DNA of 11,559 nucleotides from Faecalimonas sp. (GCA_026169575.1 JAPFCT010000145.1:1-11559); one strand, 5' to 3'; counted from the stretch's first letter, positions 1 through 7,660 are shown. Notes: generated from the letters alone by a model not told the origin. Made by a program: numbers and translations.

Positions 1-710
1 TATAATGCCCAATCAGAAAATTGTACAATTGGTGCCTGATCATTATCTGTTAATACTAATATTTTTGCCTTACACCCTTTTGCATATGCCGCGACCTTAT
101 CTGTCATAAAATAATAGTCTGGTAATGAAATTGGAATTAATAAGGTCTTATCATCAATCATTGCAAGCGCCGCATGAAGACTATCATTCAATTCTGTATC
201 AACAATGATTGCACCTATCCCAATGCTTGCTAATCGAAGCGTGAAAAATTCAGCCATTAATTTTGATACCCCACGACCACATATGATTATTTTTTCGCTT
301 GATACTATTTCATGAGATATACGAAAAAGCTTTTCAATATCTGTATTCTCCACAAACCGTTGAAACATTCCTGCTTCTTCTTCCAAAATTTCTGTCAGAA
401 CTTTCTTCTGGTCTTCCAGTTCATATTTGGGGATAAATGTAGAAGGATACTCATTTTCCTGGTGTAGCTCAATCTTATTCAGCATACTGATATAATTTCT
501 GAACTCGTACTTAACTTCATTGAAATTCGCATATCCAAAAGCAGCACATGCATTTAAAATTGTCATTTCCGTCACATTCGTCTCTGCACTTAATTCTTTT
601 AACGTGATAAAAGACATTTTATCCACATGATTCATCATATATTCTGCTATCTGCTTTTGCTTTTTTGTCATATTGGGATATTTCTCTTTCAGTCTTTCAA
701 TAATGTTCAT
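1..710 (-). CDS. MurR/RpiR-family transcriptional regulator (HTH + SIS), 3' end outside the window
   Basis: Reading the minus strand from the ATG at 710 gives 236 uninterrupted codons to the window edge, so the C-terminus is missing. Residues 1-77 fit the RpiR-type HTH domain (start MNIIERLKEKYPNMTKKQ; helix region ITLKELSAETNVTEMTILNA; then FGYANFNEVKYEF). About residues 105-236 fit a SIS domain, with a first strand and loop IIICGRGVSK (141-150) and a late strand AKILVLTDN. The family consists of DNA-binding regulators whose SIS domain usually binds a phosphosugar. Two features are unusual: the recognition helix reads TILNACAAFGY where the family normally has an Arg (TVVRFCRKLGF-like), and the second SIS loop is ISLPDYYF rather than S-x-S-G-x-T. 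It begins 27 nt after the M14 peptidase stop with only a weak GGGGAAG before the ATG, so it is probably the tail of that operon. The family call is firm; ligand and targets are unknown. Confidence 0.88.
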   Translation of the reverse strand, partial: MNIIERLKEKYPNMTKKQKQIAEYMMNHVDKMSFITLKELSAETNVTEMTILNACAAFGYANFNEVKYEFRNYISMLNKIELHQENEYPSTFIPKYELEDQKKVLTEILEEEAGMFQRFVENTDIEKLFRISHEIVSSEKIIICGRGVSKLMAEFFTLRLASIGIGAIIVDTELNDSLHAALAMIDDKTLLIPISLPDYYFMTDKVAAYAKGCKAKILVLTDNDQAPIVQFSDWAL

Positions 711-737
711 CTTCCCCAACTTTCTACTTTCAATTCT

Positions 738-2123
738 CTATCTGTTCTTCAGATATTCTGCCATCAGTAAGCCACATTCCAGCTGAATTGCAACTAATTT
801 TTTAATTGGTACAACCTGATAATCAATATTTTGTTCCAATTCTTCTGACAGTTCTTTATGTTTTTGTACGGCAAGATCAAAAGCTTTTTCAAAAGCAGCT
901 TTCTTCTCCGGATCATCTTCTCCTTCCTTCTGCATCTTTTCCAGTTCACTCTCATTTGCACGTATCAGCATTCCATAACTTAATGATTTATAGAATTTAG
1001 ACATCCATAAATTATCAAATTTTTCTGCATTTGTGGCTGCTTTACTATATTCTGGATTTTCCTGCACCATTCGCTTTGTTGCCTCTGCTGATTCTCCTTC
1101 TGTAAATGCTATCAAAGCCATTAAGAATGGATTTTTCTCGTCCATATATTTTTGAGAAATCTTTAATGTATTTTTGATAAATTGATTACTCTCTTCTTCC
1201 CATTCTAACTTTTGGAGTACTACATCTTTTCTCAAAACATCTGATTGGGATAAATCAGTAATTCTGGCATCATAAAAGTAAGGAAGTTCTGTCAGCAACG
1301 TAAATGCTCCACACACATTTTGTGCATAATCTGCACTGCATGTACCTATATTTAACACATGTCCTATGTTTCCATCATTATACTTTTCCATGTAATCATA
1401 ATCCTGCCTGATTCCAAGACTTTGATAGATTGCAGGCGCCCACTCCACACAGTACGGAGCTTCCGGCTCCCCTAAATTCAATGGTACTTCCTGCTTATAG
1501 GCTGCATTTTTCATCTCTTCATAAATTTCCGGTGTTTGTTCTGTCAGATACCAGTATACTCCGCCAAAACCGGCATTGTGCAGTGAATAAATGAATTCCG
1601 GTTTTATTTCATCGATCAATTCCATCATTGCTTTTGTTTCAGGAATTGTATTATGAAAATGTAACTTTTTATAATCGATCGGGAAAGTCCAGTCCACCTG
1701 CTGATGTCCGGCAGGTCTGAAAAAGTTTCTCGAATAATTATATAAGGTATATGGGCCTTTCATCCATTTTTCATTTAACTTCAATCCGTCCGTATCCCAT
1801 ACCTTAACAATGTACCATGTATAATCCAGTTCATTTCTCAATTTTTCATCTGCTGCCAGTCGTTCTGAAAAATATTCAAGCATCATCGTTCCGATTGGCT
1901 CATTTGGATGTGGACATCCAAACATCAATGCCCTGTGAGACCCATTTCCAATTTTGAGACAATATAATTTTCTCTCTTCTCTTGTCTGCCCAAACTCAAA
2001 CATTTCCACGCACTCCGGATACTTCTGTTCAAGTTTTCTGGAACTTTCATTTAATTCATCTACGGTCAAAAATTCTTTATATTCTGGTATATCCTGAATT
2101 AATTTTTGATAAATGTCTTTCAT
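738..2123 (-). CDS. M14-family zinc carboxypeptidase, cytosolic
   Basis: This 461-residue protein has no signal peptide or membrane segment. The M14 zinc site is readable: H72 and E75 in CPHPNEP (HxxE), with H182 in SLHNAGFGG as third ligand. T278-E279 in LLTELPYF is the likely catalytic glutamate. DTDGL (110-114) and SRNFFRP (131-137) correspond to the family's NPDG and NRN segments, the latter supplying a substrate-carboxylate-binding Arg. The catalytic domain covers roughly residues 50-290. The remaining ~170 residues are helical, charged and unassigned, longer than a minimal M14 enzyme. The start has an excellent site: GGAGG lies 8 nt upstream and its region overlaps the binding-protein stop codon (TAAAGGAGG), implying coupled translation. 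By family it should remove C-terminal residues from peptides or cleave cell-wall-type peptides such as gamma-D-glutamyl-diaminopimelate bonds. Its place behind a peptide importer suggests it acts on imported substrate. Exact specificity cannot be read from the sequence. Confidence 0.88.
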   Translation of the reverse strand: MKDIYQKLIQDIPEYKEFLTVDELNESSRKLEQKYPECVEMFEFGQTREERKLYCLKIGNGSHRALMFGCPHPNEPIGTMMLEYFSERLAADEKLRNELDYTWYIVKVWDTDGLKLNEKWMKGPYTLYNYSRNFFRPAGHQQVDWTFPIDYKKLHFHNTIPETKAMMELIDEIKPEFIYSLHNAGFGGVYWYLTEQTPEIYEEMKNAAYKQEVPLNLGEPEAPYCVEWAPAIYQSLGIRQDYDYMEKYNDGNIGHVLNIGTCSADYAQNVCGAFTLLTELPYFYDARITDLSQSDVLRKDVVLQKLEWEEESNQFIKNTLKISQKYMDEKNPFLMALIAFTEGESAEATKRMVQENPEYSKAATNAEKFDNLWMSKFYKSLSYGMLIRANESELEKMQKEGEDDPEKKAAFEKAFDLAVQKHKELSEELEQNIDYQVVPIKKLVAIQLECGLLMAEYLKNR

Positions 2124-2137
2124 CGCTGTTTCCTCCT

Positions 2138-3739
2138 TTAATTTTTTCTTTCAGTATGAGAATAGTCTGCCCATCCCCATTTTCCCTGTCCATCGTATGG
2201 AAGATTCTCAAACTCTGCCCGATTCACTTCTGGTCCGGCAAAACTTACAATATTAATGTATGGAAGTTCCTCTGCCAATATTGTCTGAATTTCCTGATAA
2301 TACTCAGCACGTTCTTCCTGGACACTTGTAGAAACACCCTTCTGAAGCAGTTCATCTACTTTCGGATTACTGTAATTTCCCCAGTTTGCTGACTTTCCGC
2401 TGCCAACCCGATTTGTCAGAGCTACCGGATCTGGTCCCATAAAACCGCCCTGGAGTTCAATCATAAAGTCATGTTCAACGCCCACTTTTTGCTGCCATGC
2501 ATTATATTCCTGAACCTGGATATCAATTCCAATTCCAGCTTCTTCCAAAGTCGCCTTAATCAATTTTGCAGCATCCGGATATCCATTTCCTTCAAAAACA
2601 TCCAGTGTCAGTCCTTTTACATAAAATCCTTCGCTGTCTTTCTCATATCCTGCATCCTCCAAAATTTTCTGCGCTTCTTTAATATTAAACTCCGGAGCAG
2701 TATCTTCTGTATTAGCAGCCCACTCAATCATACTTGGATATAAGCTGTATTCCGGTTTCTGAATTCCATCAAATACTTTTTCTGAAATTTCTTCCCGATT
2801 AACAGCAGTCGAAATCGCTTTTCTTAATGCCTGATCCGAAAGCTTTTCATCATCCATGTTGAATACCATTCTCATCGGCGACGGATACTCATTGACCACA
2901 ACACGAAGATTCTCATCTGCCTCCAGCTGTTTTACGTAAGAAGCCGGAAAATTCTCATAAAAATCAATCTCCCCGTTTTGCAGTGCCTGGACTGCTGTTG
3001 CCTCATCAGGGATAATCGAAAAGATTAATTTTTCTATTTTTGCCGGTTCCGGGTATTCCGGATTTGCTACAAGCGTGATACTCTCACCCTGCTTATATTC
3101 TTCAAGCATATATGCACCTGATGTTACCGGCTTCATATTTGCCTCGTTTTCTTCCCATGCCTGTCCATTGTTATATACATGTTCTGGCAAAATAAATGTA
3201 GCATACCAGCCCAGAATCGATGCAAAAGATGCATCCGGTTCGCTCAGATGAAAAACAACCGTGTAATCATCCGGAGCTTCAATGGATTCTACATTTGTCA
3301 TACTCGGACTAAAATAGTAGGTCGGATTTGCCTTAATTGTATCAAACGTATATTTCACATCTTCACTTGTCAATGCTTCTCCATCTGTCCATTTTAAGTC
3401 TTCTCTCAACTTAAATGTAAGTGTTTTCGCATCATCGCTGTATTCCCATTCCTTTGCTGCATCCGGAACTAAATTTTGCTTGCTTGAATCCAGTGCACAT
3501 AACCGGTGATACATATTTTGTACGATCGGATAGGCATTATCATCTCCGGTAATATCCGGATTGAACGTCATCGGATCACCTACTGCACGGATGATAAATG
3601 CATCTGAACTTCCTCCACTCTTTTCCTGCTTTGCTTCCGTTCCTTTCTCTTTTCCCCCGGAATCTCCGCCGCAGCCCCCTGCTGCCACACCAAAAATCAA
3701 AATTCCCGCAAGTAATAATGCTGCTCTTTTTTTCATCAT
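2138..3739 (-). CDS. Family 5 extracellular peptide-binding lipoprotein (OppA/DppA type)
   Basis: The 533-residue protein starts with a lipoprotein signal: basic MMKKR, a hydrophobic stretch to about residue 20, then AGGC with C23 as the expected lipidated cysteine. A Gly/Ser/Lys/Glu-rich linker (24-46) follows. The mature part matches SBP family 5 throughout, including VPDAAKEWEYSDD near 91-103 and LTFKLREDLKWTDG near 107-120 followed by SEDVKYTF. C-terminal parts fit as well (ALRKAISTAVNREEI, LEDAGYEKD, GGFMGPDP). Length is typical of the family. It is tethered outside the membrane and delivers peptide to the permease encoded upstream. AAGGAGG sits 7 nt before the first of two adjacent ATGs, so the start at 3739 is well supported. 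The gene follows the OppF-type ATPase after 27 nt and precedes the M14 peptidase by 14 nt. Peptides are the likely cargo from family and context, but relatives also bind nickel, sugars or muropeptides. Confidence 0.93.
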   Translation of the reverse strand: MMKKRAALLLAGILIFGVAAGGCGGDSGGKEKGTEAKQEKSGGSSDAFIIRAVGDPMTFNPDITGDDNAYPIVQNMYHRLCALDSSKQNLVPDAAKEWEYSDDAKTLTFKLREDLKWTDGEALTSEDVKYTFDTIKANPTYYFSPSMTNVESIEAPDDYTVVFHLSEPDASFASILGWYATFILPEHVYNNGQAWEENEANMKPVTSGAYMLEEYKQGESITLVANPEYPEPAKIEKLIFSIIPDEATAVQALQNGEIDFYENFPASYVKQLEADENLRVVVNEYPSPMRMVFNMDDEKLSDQALRKAISTAVNREEISEKVFDGIQKPEYSLYPSMIEWAANTEDTAPEFNIKEAQKILEDAGYEKDSEGFYVKGLTLDVFEGNGYPDAAKLIKATLEEAGIGIDIQVQEYNAWQQKVGVEHDFMIELQGGFMGPDPVALTNRVGSGKSANWGNYSNPKVDELLQKGVSTSVQEERAEYYQEIQTILAEELPYINIVSFAGPEVNRAEFENLPYDGQGKWGWADYSHTERKN

Positions 3740-3766
3740 AAAACTTCCTCCTTAAATAGTGTTTTC

Positions 3767-4768
3767 CTATTTTGTTTCCGCTAATCTGTGACAAGTTGCC
3801 CAGTGTTTCCCATCCTTGTTTTTCTTTTCAGGATAAGACCGGTAACATTCTTCGCATGCCATATAACATCTCGGTGCAAAATAACATCCTGGTCCCGGAT
3901 TTAATGGTGTAGGCGGTTCTCCGTCTATCGCAATACTCTCATCCTTGTCTTCCGGATCGACTGATGCACAATTTGAAATCAACGTTTTTGTATATGGATG
4001 CATCGGATTCTTTACAACTTCATCTGCTGGTCCGTACTCTACAATCCTCCCTAAATACATCACCGCAATATTATCTGAAATGTATCTTGTCAAAGCAATG
4101 TCATGGCTGATAAACATAACTGCCGCATTCTTCTTACGGCTCAACTCTATCAGCATATTTATAATATCTGCCCTTACAGAAACATCCAGCATAGAAACCG
4201 GTTCATCTGCAATAATAAAACCCGGTTCCAGAAACATCGATCTGATAATTGAGATTCTCTGCAGCTGCCCACCAGATAACTCATGCGGATATCGTTTCAA
4301 AATATCCTCTGCCGGTCTAAGGCCGCCTGATTCCAATGCCTTTTTACACATTTCATAGCGTTCTTCTTCGTTTTTCCCAATTTTATAATTGTTCAAAGGA
4401 CGCATTAATATTTTTCCAATTGTATCACGGGGTGTAAACGTATCAAACGGGTTTTGAAATACAATCTGTACCCTGCTGCAAAACTTCTTATGATCCTCCT
4501 TTATCATTTTCTTCGTGGAAACACCTTCGATATAGCAATCTCCTCTTGTCGGTTTTTCCAGCCCCGTCAGGATTTTTCCTAACGTTGATTTTCCACATCC
4601 AGACTCTCCGATCACTCCCAGAATTTCTCCCCGTTCAATCCCCAGACAAATTCCATCAACTGCTTTAATCCAGTCTTTCTCTTTTTTTCTTGAAAAAATT
4701 TTTTCATTTTTCTTATATGGATACCACATCGCAACATCTTCTACCGATATATATGGTCTATCTGCCAT
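3767..4768 (-). CDS. Peptide ABC transporter ATPase, OppF/DppF type
   Basis: This is the second cytosolic ATPase of the importer, expected to dimerise with the OppD-type partner and power uptake. Numbered from the ATG at 4768 (333 residues): Walker A GESGCGKST at 54-62, Q-loop Q105, signature LSGGQ 164-168, Walker B FIIADE 184-189, switch His 222. The C-terminus carries the oligopeptide-transporter extension (NPMHPYTK, GCYFAPRC) with cysteines at 295, 301, 308 and 326 (CX5CX6CX17C), a pattern that in related Dpp/Opp ATPases holds a 4Fe-4S cluster. Upstream in-frame ATGs exist at 4777 and 4786. The one at 4786 has no ribosome binding site and the one at 4777 has AAGGGG abutting it. The ATG at 4768 has AAGGGG 9 nt upstream plus GAGG nearby, so it is preferred. 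It overlaps the OppD stop by 11 nt, consistent with coupled translation. Confidence 0.92.
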   Translation of the reverse strand: MADRPYISVEDVAMWYPYKKNEKIFSRKKEKDWIKAVDGICLGIERGEILGVIGESGCGKSTLGKILTGLEKPTRGDCYIEGVSTKKMIKEDHKKFCSRVQIVFQNPFDTFTPRDTIGKILMRPLNNYKIGKNEEERYEMCKKALESGGLRPAEDILKRYPHELSGGQLQRISIIRSMFLEPGFIIADEPVSMLDVSVRADIINMLIELSRKKNAAVMFISHDIALTRYISDNIAVMYLGRIVEYGPADEVVKNPMHPYTKTLISNCASVDPEDKDESIAIDGEPPTPLNPGPGCYFAPRCYMACEECYRSYPEKKNKDGKHWATCHRLAETK

Positions 4769-5738
4769 TTTCCTCATCCCCTTCATACAGCCAACATTTA
4801 ATCAATCGTCCATCTTTGAGTTTTTTCTGTTCCGGCTTTTGCGCCCGGCATTTTTCTGTTGCCCTCTCACACCGCGGTGCAAAAATACACCCTTGATTTT
4901 TTTGCGATAAATCTGGTAAAAACCCCGGAATTGCTGTTAATTTTGCATTTTCTCCTTTCAATGACGGAAATGATGTAAGCAGCCCACAGGTATACGGGTG
5001 TTTTGGATTTTTAAAAATATCTTTTACATATCCAATTTCCATGAACTCCCCTGCATACATTACAGCAACTTTGTTACACGATGCTGCAACTACGGACATA
5101 TCATGCGTAATCATAATACGTGTCATATCCATCTCTTTTTCCATTTGAACTACTTCCTGAAGAATCTGCCCCTGGGTCACAACATCCAGCGCCGTCGTAG
5201 CTTCATCAAAAATCAATAATTTAGGATTATGAAGCAAACTGATTGCAATTGCTGTTCTCTGTAACATACCCCCTGACATCTCATGCGGATAAAGATGGTA
5301 GACACGCTTTGGAAGGTTTACTAGTTTGAGCAAATAAACCATTCTCTCCTCAATTTCCTTTTTCGTAGCCTGCGAGTTATGAACACGATAAATATCTTCT
5401 ACCTGCTCGCTGATTCTATGAACAGGGCTTAATGCATTCATCGCTTTTTGAAAAACTACTGCAATTCCATTCCATCTGATTGCATTCATTTCTTCCTGGG
5501 ATAATTCAATCAGATTTTTCCCCATAAACATTGCTTTTCCACTGATTTCTGTTTTCTTCTCATTGTGAAGGCGCAGCAGTGCCATAGCCAAAGTAGACTT
5601 TCCTGATCCAGATTCACCTACAACTCCCAGTGAATCGCCCTTCTCTATAGAAAATGTCGCATTCCTTACTGCATAAACTTTTTTGTTTTTATTTACATAT
5701 GTAACATTTACATCTTCTAACTGGAGAATTTCTTTCAT
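4758..5738 (-). CDS. Peptide ABC transporter ATPase, OppD/DppD type
   Basis: A 326-residue ATPase of the peptide importer. Motifs: Walker A GESGSGKST 41-49, Q-loop Q97 (VVFQKAMNALSP, the OppD-type variant), signature MSGGM 154-158, Walker B LLIFDE 174-179, D-loop ALD, switch His 212. The C-terminal peptide-transporter extension contains NPKHPYT and four cysteines at 284, 290, 297 and 315, spaced CX5CX6CX17C exactly as in the OppF-type partner and likely binding an Fe-S cluster by homology. Met in place of Gln in the signature is normal for OppD/DppD proteins. The start is fixed by GGAGGTGA ending six nt before the ATG. The ATG shares one base with the OppC stop (TAATG), and the gene end overlaps the next ATPase. 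Being between the membrane subunits and the second ATPase matches the common BCDF order. Confidence 0.93.
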   Translation of the reverse strand: MKEILQLEDVNVTYVNKNKKVYAVRNATFSIEKGDSLGVVGESGSGKSTLAMALLRLHNEKKTEISGKAMFMGKNLIELSQEEMNAIRWNGIAVVFQKAMNALSPVHRISEQVEDIYRVHNSQATKKEIEERMVYLLKLVNLPKRVYHLYPHEMSGGMLQRTAIAISLLHNPKLLIFDEATTALDVVTQGQILQEVVQMEKEMDMTRIMITHDMSVVAASCNKVAVMYAGEFMEIGYVKDIFKNPKHPYTCGLLTSFPSLKGENAKLTAIPGFLPDLSQKNQGCIFAPRCERATEKCRAQKPEQKKLKDGRLIKCWLYEGDEENGR

Positions 5739-6601
5739 TATCTGTCACCTCCATTCACATGTTTTGGATTCAATACGTGATTCAGTCCATCTCCCAGCAA
5801 GTAAAACACTAATACTGTAATAATAATCGCAACTCCTGCGAATGTAGATATCCACCAGGCATTTGTTATATACTGTTTTCCAGTATATATCATCTGTCCC
5901 CAGCTGATGATTCCAGGATCTCCAAGTCCTAAAAACGACAGACCTGCCTCTGTCAAAATTGCATTTGACATTCCCATTGTTGTATTAGAGATCACCGGGA
6001 AAATTCCATTCGGAATAATATATTTAAACAGAATCTGTATCCTCGTCTCTCCCATCGCTTCAGCACTTTTTACAAATGTCCTTTCCCTCAACGACAATGC
6101 CTGTGCCCTCATCAGCTTTGCATTGCTCGGCCACGTTGTAATTCCGATTACAATCATGACATTATATATACTGTTTCCAAATAATGCGATGATCAGTAAT
6201 ATCAGGAAAAAACTTGGAAGCATCATAAATACATTAATAATTTCCGAAATGACGGCATCCACTTTTCCTCCAAAAAAACCTGCAATCCCACCTATCAGAA
6301 CCCCCAGTACTCCTGAAATCAGCGCTGATATGATCGCAACCATCAATGAGGTTCTGACACCATATATGATCATACTGTAGATGTCCTGCCCCATATGATT
6401 TGTCCCAAGCAAATGCCCATTTTCTCCTAACCCCATTAAAATATCTTTTCCATAGTGATAAGGATTCTCTGTTGCCAGTGCAGGGGCTGCTATCACAACA
6501 AACAGTAATGCTGCAATTCCAACTATACCTGCAAATAATTGCTTATCTCCTTGTATCGTCTTTACTAATTTATGCATTCTCTTTTTCATATGATTCTGCA
6601 T
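5738..6601 (-). CDS. Peptide ABC transporter permease, OppC/DppC type
   Basis: Inner-membrane subunit of the importer. From the ATG at 6601 it is 287 residues, with about six hydrophobic segments. The first is near 23-43, after a basic N-terminus. Family hallmarks are GTNHMGQDIYSMIIYG (66-81, the GTDxxGRD-like block), the cytoplasmic EAA loop around TFVKSAEAMGETRIQIL that docks the ATPases, and EAGLSFLGLGDP (218-229), highly typical of OppC/DppC. An ATG six codons further upstream (6619) overlaps the OppB end by 8 nt and has an AGGA. The ATG at 6601 was chosen because GAGGTGA, overlapping the OppB stop codon, puts GAGG 7 nt before it. Both starts give the same mature topology. The gene ends with a TAATG overlap into the OppD-type gene, tying their translation together. 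Confidence 0.92.
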   Translation of the reverse strand: MQNHMKKRMHKLVKTIQGDKQLFAGIVGIAALLFVVIAAPALATENPYHYGKDILMGLGENGHLLGTNHMGQDIYSMIIYGVRTSLMVAIISALISGVLGVLIGGIAGFFGGKVDAVISEIINVFMMLPSFFLILLIIALFGNSIYNVMIVIGITTWPSNAKLMRAQALSLRERTFVKSAEAMGETRIQILFKYIIPNGIFPVISNTTMGMSNAILTEAGLSFLGLGDPGIISWGQMIYTGKQYITNAWWISTFAGVAIIITVLVFYLLGDGLNHVLNPKHVNGGDR

Positions 6602-6611
6602 CCTCTCACCT

Positions 6612-7577
6612 CTATTCATATCTTATCCTAGGATCTAACATAGCGTATACAATATCTACGATCAGCATTACGACAGCAACTGATATAGACATAATCAGAT
6701 AAATCCCCATTAAGGTAGGATAATCTCTCTGATTAATCGCTGTCATTACCAATCTTCCCATTCCCGGCCATGCAAACACAATCTCTATCAAGGTAACACC
6801 TGTGATTAAATATGCCATAGAAATTCCAAATATCGTAATCGTAGGAAGAATTGCATTTCTGAAAATATACTTATTGAAAATTTTCTTTTCGCTCATTCCC
6901 GTTGCTCTGAATGTTGTGATAAAATCTTCATTTGCCACTTGTAAAACAGAAGATTTTGCAATTCTAAAATATTGAGGCAATAATACCAAAGTTAAAGTCA
7001 GTACTGGCAAAAACATATGTTTCATAACATCTATCACATATTGCATACCAGTATAGCTGGCTCTTGTATCTGTCATTCCATAGGATGGAAACCATCCCAA
7101 TTTAGACGAGAACACTATAATCAACATTAATCCCAGCCAGAATGCCGGCATAGAGTTGAAAGTATAGGAGGTTCCTGACGAAATCATATCGAAGAGTCCC
7201 CCCTCATTCCGTGCTGCATAAATCCCCATCAACGTTCCAATAACAGCTGCCAGAATTGCAGAAGTCAGTCCCAGCAAAAGCGTTGCCACGACCTTTTCCT
7301 GAATCATGTCTGTTACCGGACGATTGTAAATAATAGATGTTCCCAGATCCCCTTTTACAGCTGTCTTCAAATAACTGAAAAATTGAGAAGGCAGGGACTT
7401 ATTTAATCCATATTTTTCTTCCAGTGCTTCTCTCATTTCCTGACTGCTGTTTTCTTTTCCCATCAATGTTGTAATCGGATCTCCTGGCGCCATTTTAATA
7501 AGGGCAAAATTTATAGCAAACACTATAATTACAGTTAGCATTCCTGCTAACATTCTCCGGATTACATATTTTTTCAC
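6612..7577 (-). CDS. Peptide ABC transporter permease, OppB/DppB type (GTG start)
   Basis: First gene of the importer operon: a 321-residue membrane subunit forming the channel with the OppC-type protein. The N-terminal segment 9-29 (RMLAGMLTVIIVFAINFALI) is followed by the periplasmic MAPGDP block (29-34) typical of OppB/DppB. KYGLNKSLPSQFFSYL and KGDLGTSIIYNRPV are also family signatures. Further membrane segments fall near 97-120, 137-157, 186-204, 245-268 and 288-312. The EAA loop (DFITTFRATGMSEKKIFNKY, 218-237) contacts the ATPases, and the C-terminus YAMLDPRIRYE is characteristic. Translation starts at GTG (7577): AAGGAG lies 8 nt upstream, while the next in-frame ATG (codon 9) would cut into the first helix. 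The perfect sigma-A promoter about 50 bp upstream makes this the operon leader. Confidence 0.93.
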   Translation of the reverse strand: MKKYVIRRMLAGMLTVIIVFAINFALIKMAPGDPITTLMGKENSSQEMREALEEKYGLNKSLPSQFFSYLKTAVKGDLGTSIIYNRPVTDMIQEKVVATLLLGLTSAILAAVIGTLMGIYAARNEGGLFDMISSGTSYTFNSMPAFWLGLMLIIVFSSKLGWFPSYGMTDTRASYTGMQYVIDVMKHMFLPVLTLTLVLLPQYFRIAKSSVLQVANEDFITTFRATGMSEKKIFNKYIFRNAILPTITIFGISMAYLITGVTLIEIVFAWPGMGRLVMTAINQRDYPTLMGIYLIMSISVAVVMLIVDIVYAMLDPRIRYE

Positions 7578-7585
7578 TCACACCA

Positions 7586-7591
7586 CTCCTT
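7586..7591 (-). promoter_or_regulatory. Ribosome binding site fixing the GTG start of the OppB-type gene
   Basis: AAGGAG on the minus strand ends 8 nt before the GTG at 7577. No ATG is available at a workable distance, so this site supports a non-ATG start for the first operon gene. A second purine-rich AAGGAAG lies a few bases further upstream. Confidence 0.75.
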
Positions 7592-7631
7592 CTTCCTTAT
7601 TTTTGTATACTTTGTATCTTTTATATCGTTT

Positions 7632-7660
7632 ATTATATATACTACTATTATATATGTCAA
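7632..7660 (-). promoter_or_regulatory. Consensus sigma-A promoter of the peptide importer operon
   Basis: On the minus strand TTGACA (7655-7660) and TATAAT (7632-7637) are separated by exactly 17 bp, a perfect match to the housekeeping promoter. Initiation would fall near 7624-7626, leaving a leader of about 47-50 nt before the GTG of the OppB-type gene. The leader is A-rich with no terminator or riboswitch-like fold visible. An element this strong normally needs a repressor or other control if the operon is not constitutive. Confidence 0.85.
7635..7655. promoter_or_regulatory. A/T palindrome overlapping the promoter, possible operator
   Basis: ATATATA (7635-7641) and TATATAT (7649-7655) form a perfect 7-bp inverted repeat with a 7-bp spacer (CTACTAT). 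It spans the promoter spacer and runs into the -10 box. A protein bound there would block RNA polymerase, and the RpiR-family product encoded at the operon end is the obvious candidate. The arms are pure A/T in A/T-rich DNA, so chance is a real alternative. Confidence 0.3.

Noticed and set aside
3576..3794. 72-codon minus-strand ORF across the start of the binding-protein gene
   Set aside because: Out-of-frame shadow of the well-supported lipoprotein gene and the end of the OppF-type gene; no homology seen.
4758..5738. MSGGM instead of LSGGQ in the OppD-type ATPase as a possible defect
   Set aside because: Met at the last position is usual in OppD/DppD proteins, so this is a normal family variant.
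5907..6380. 157-codon plus-strand ORF opposite the OppC-type gene
   Set aside because: Antisense shadow; the minus-strand frame has clear permease motifs and this one has none. The same applies to the other plus-strand ORFs, such as 1982-2392, 3945-4358 and 10590-10991.
7578..7625. Riboswitch or T-box in the importer leader
   Set aside because: The leader after the predicted transcription start is only about 50 nt, A-rich, with no stable stem, T-box motif or terminator/antiterminator pair.
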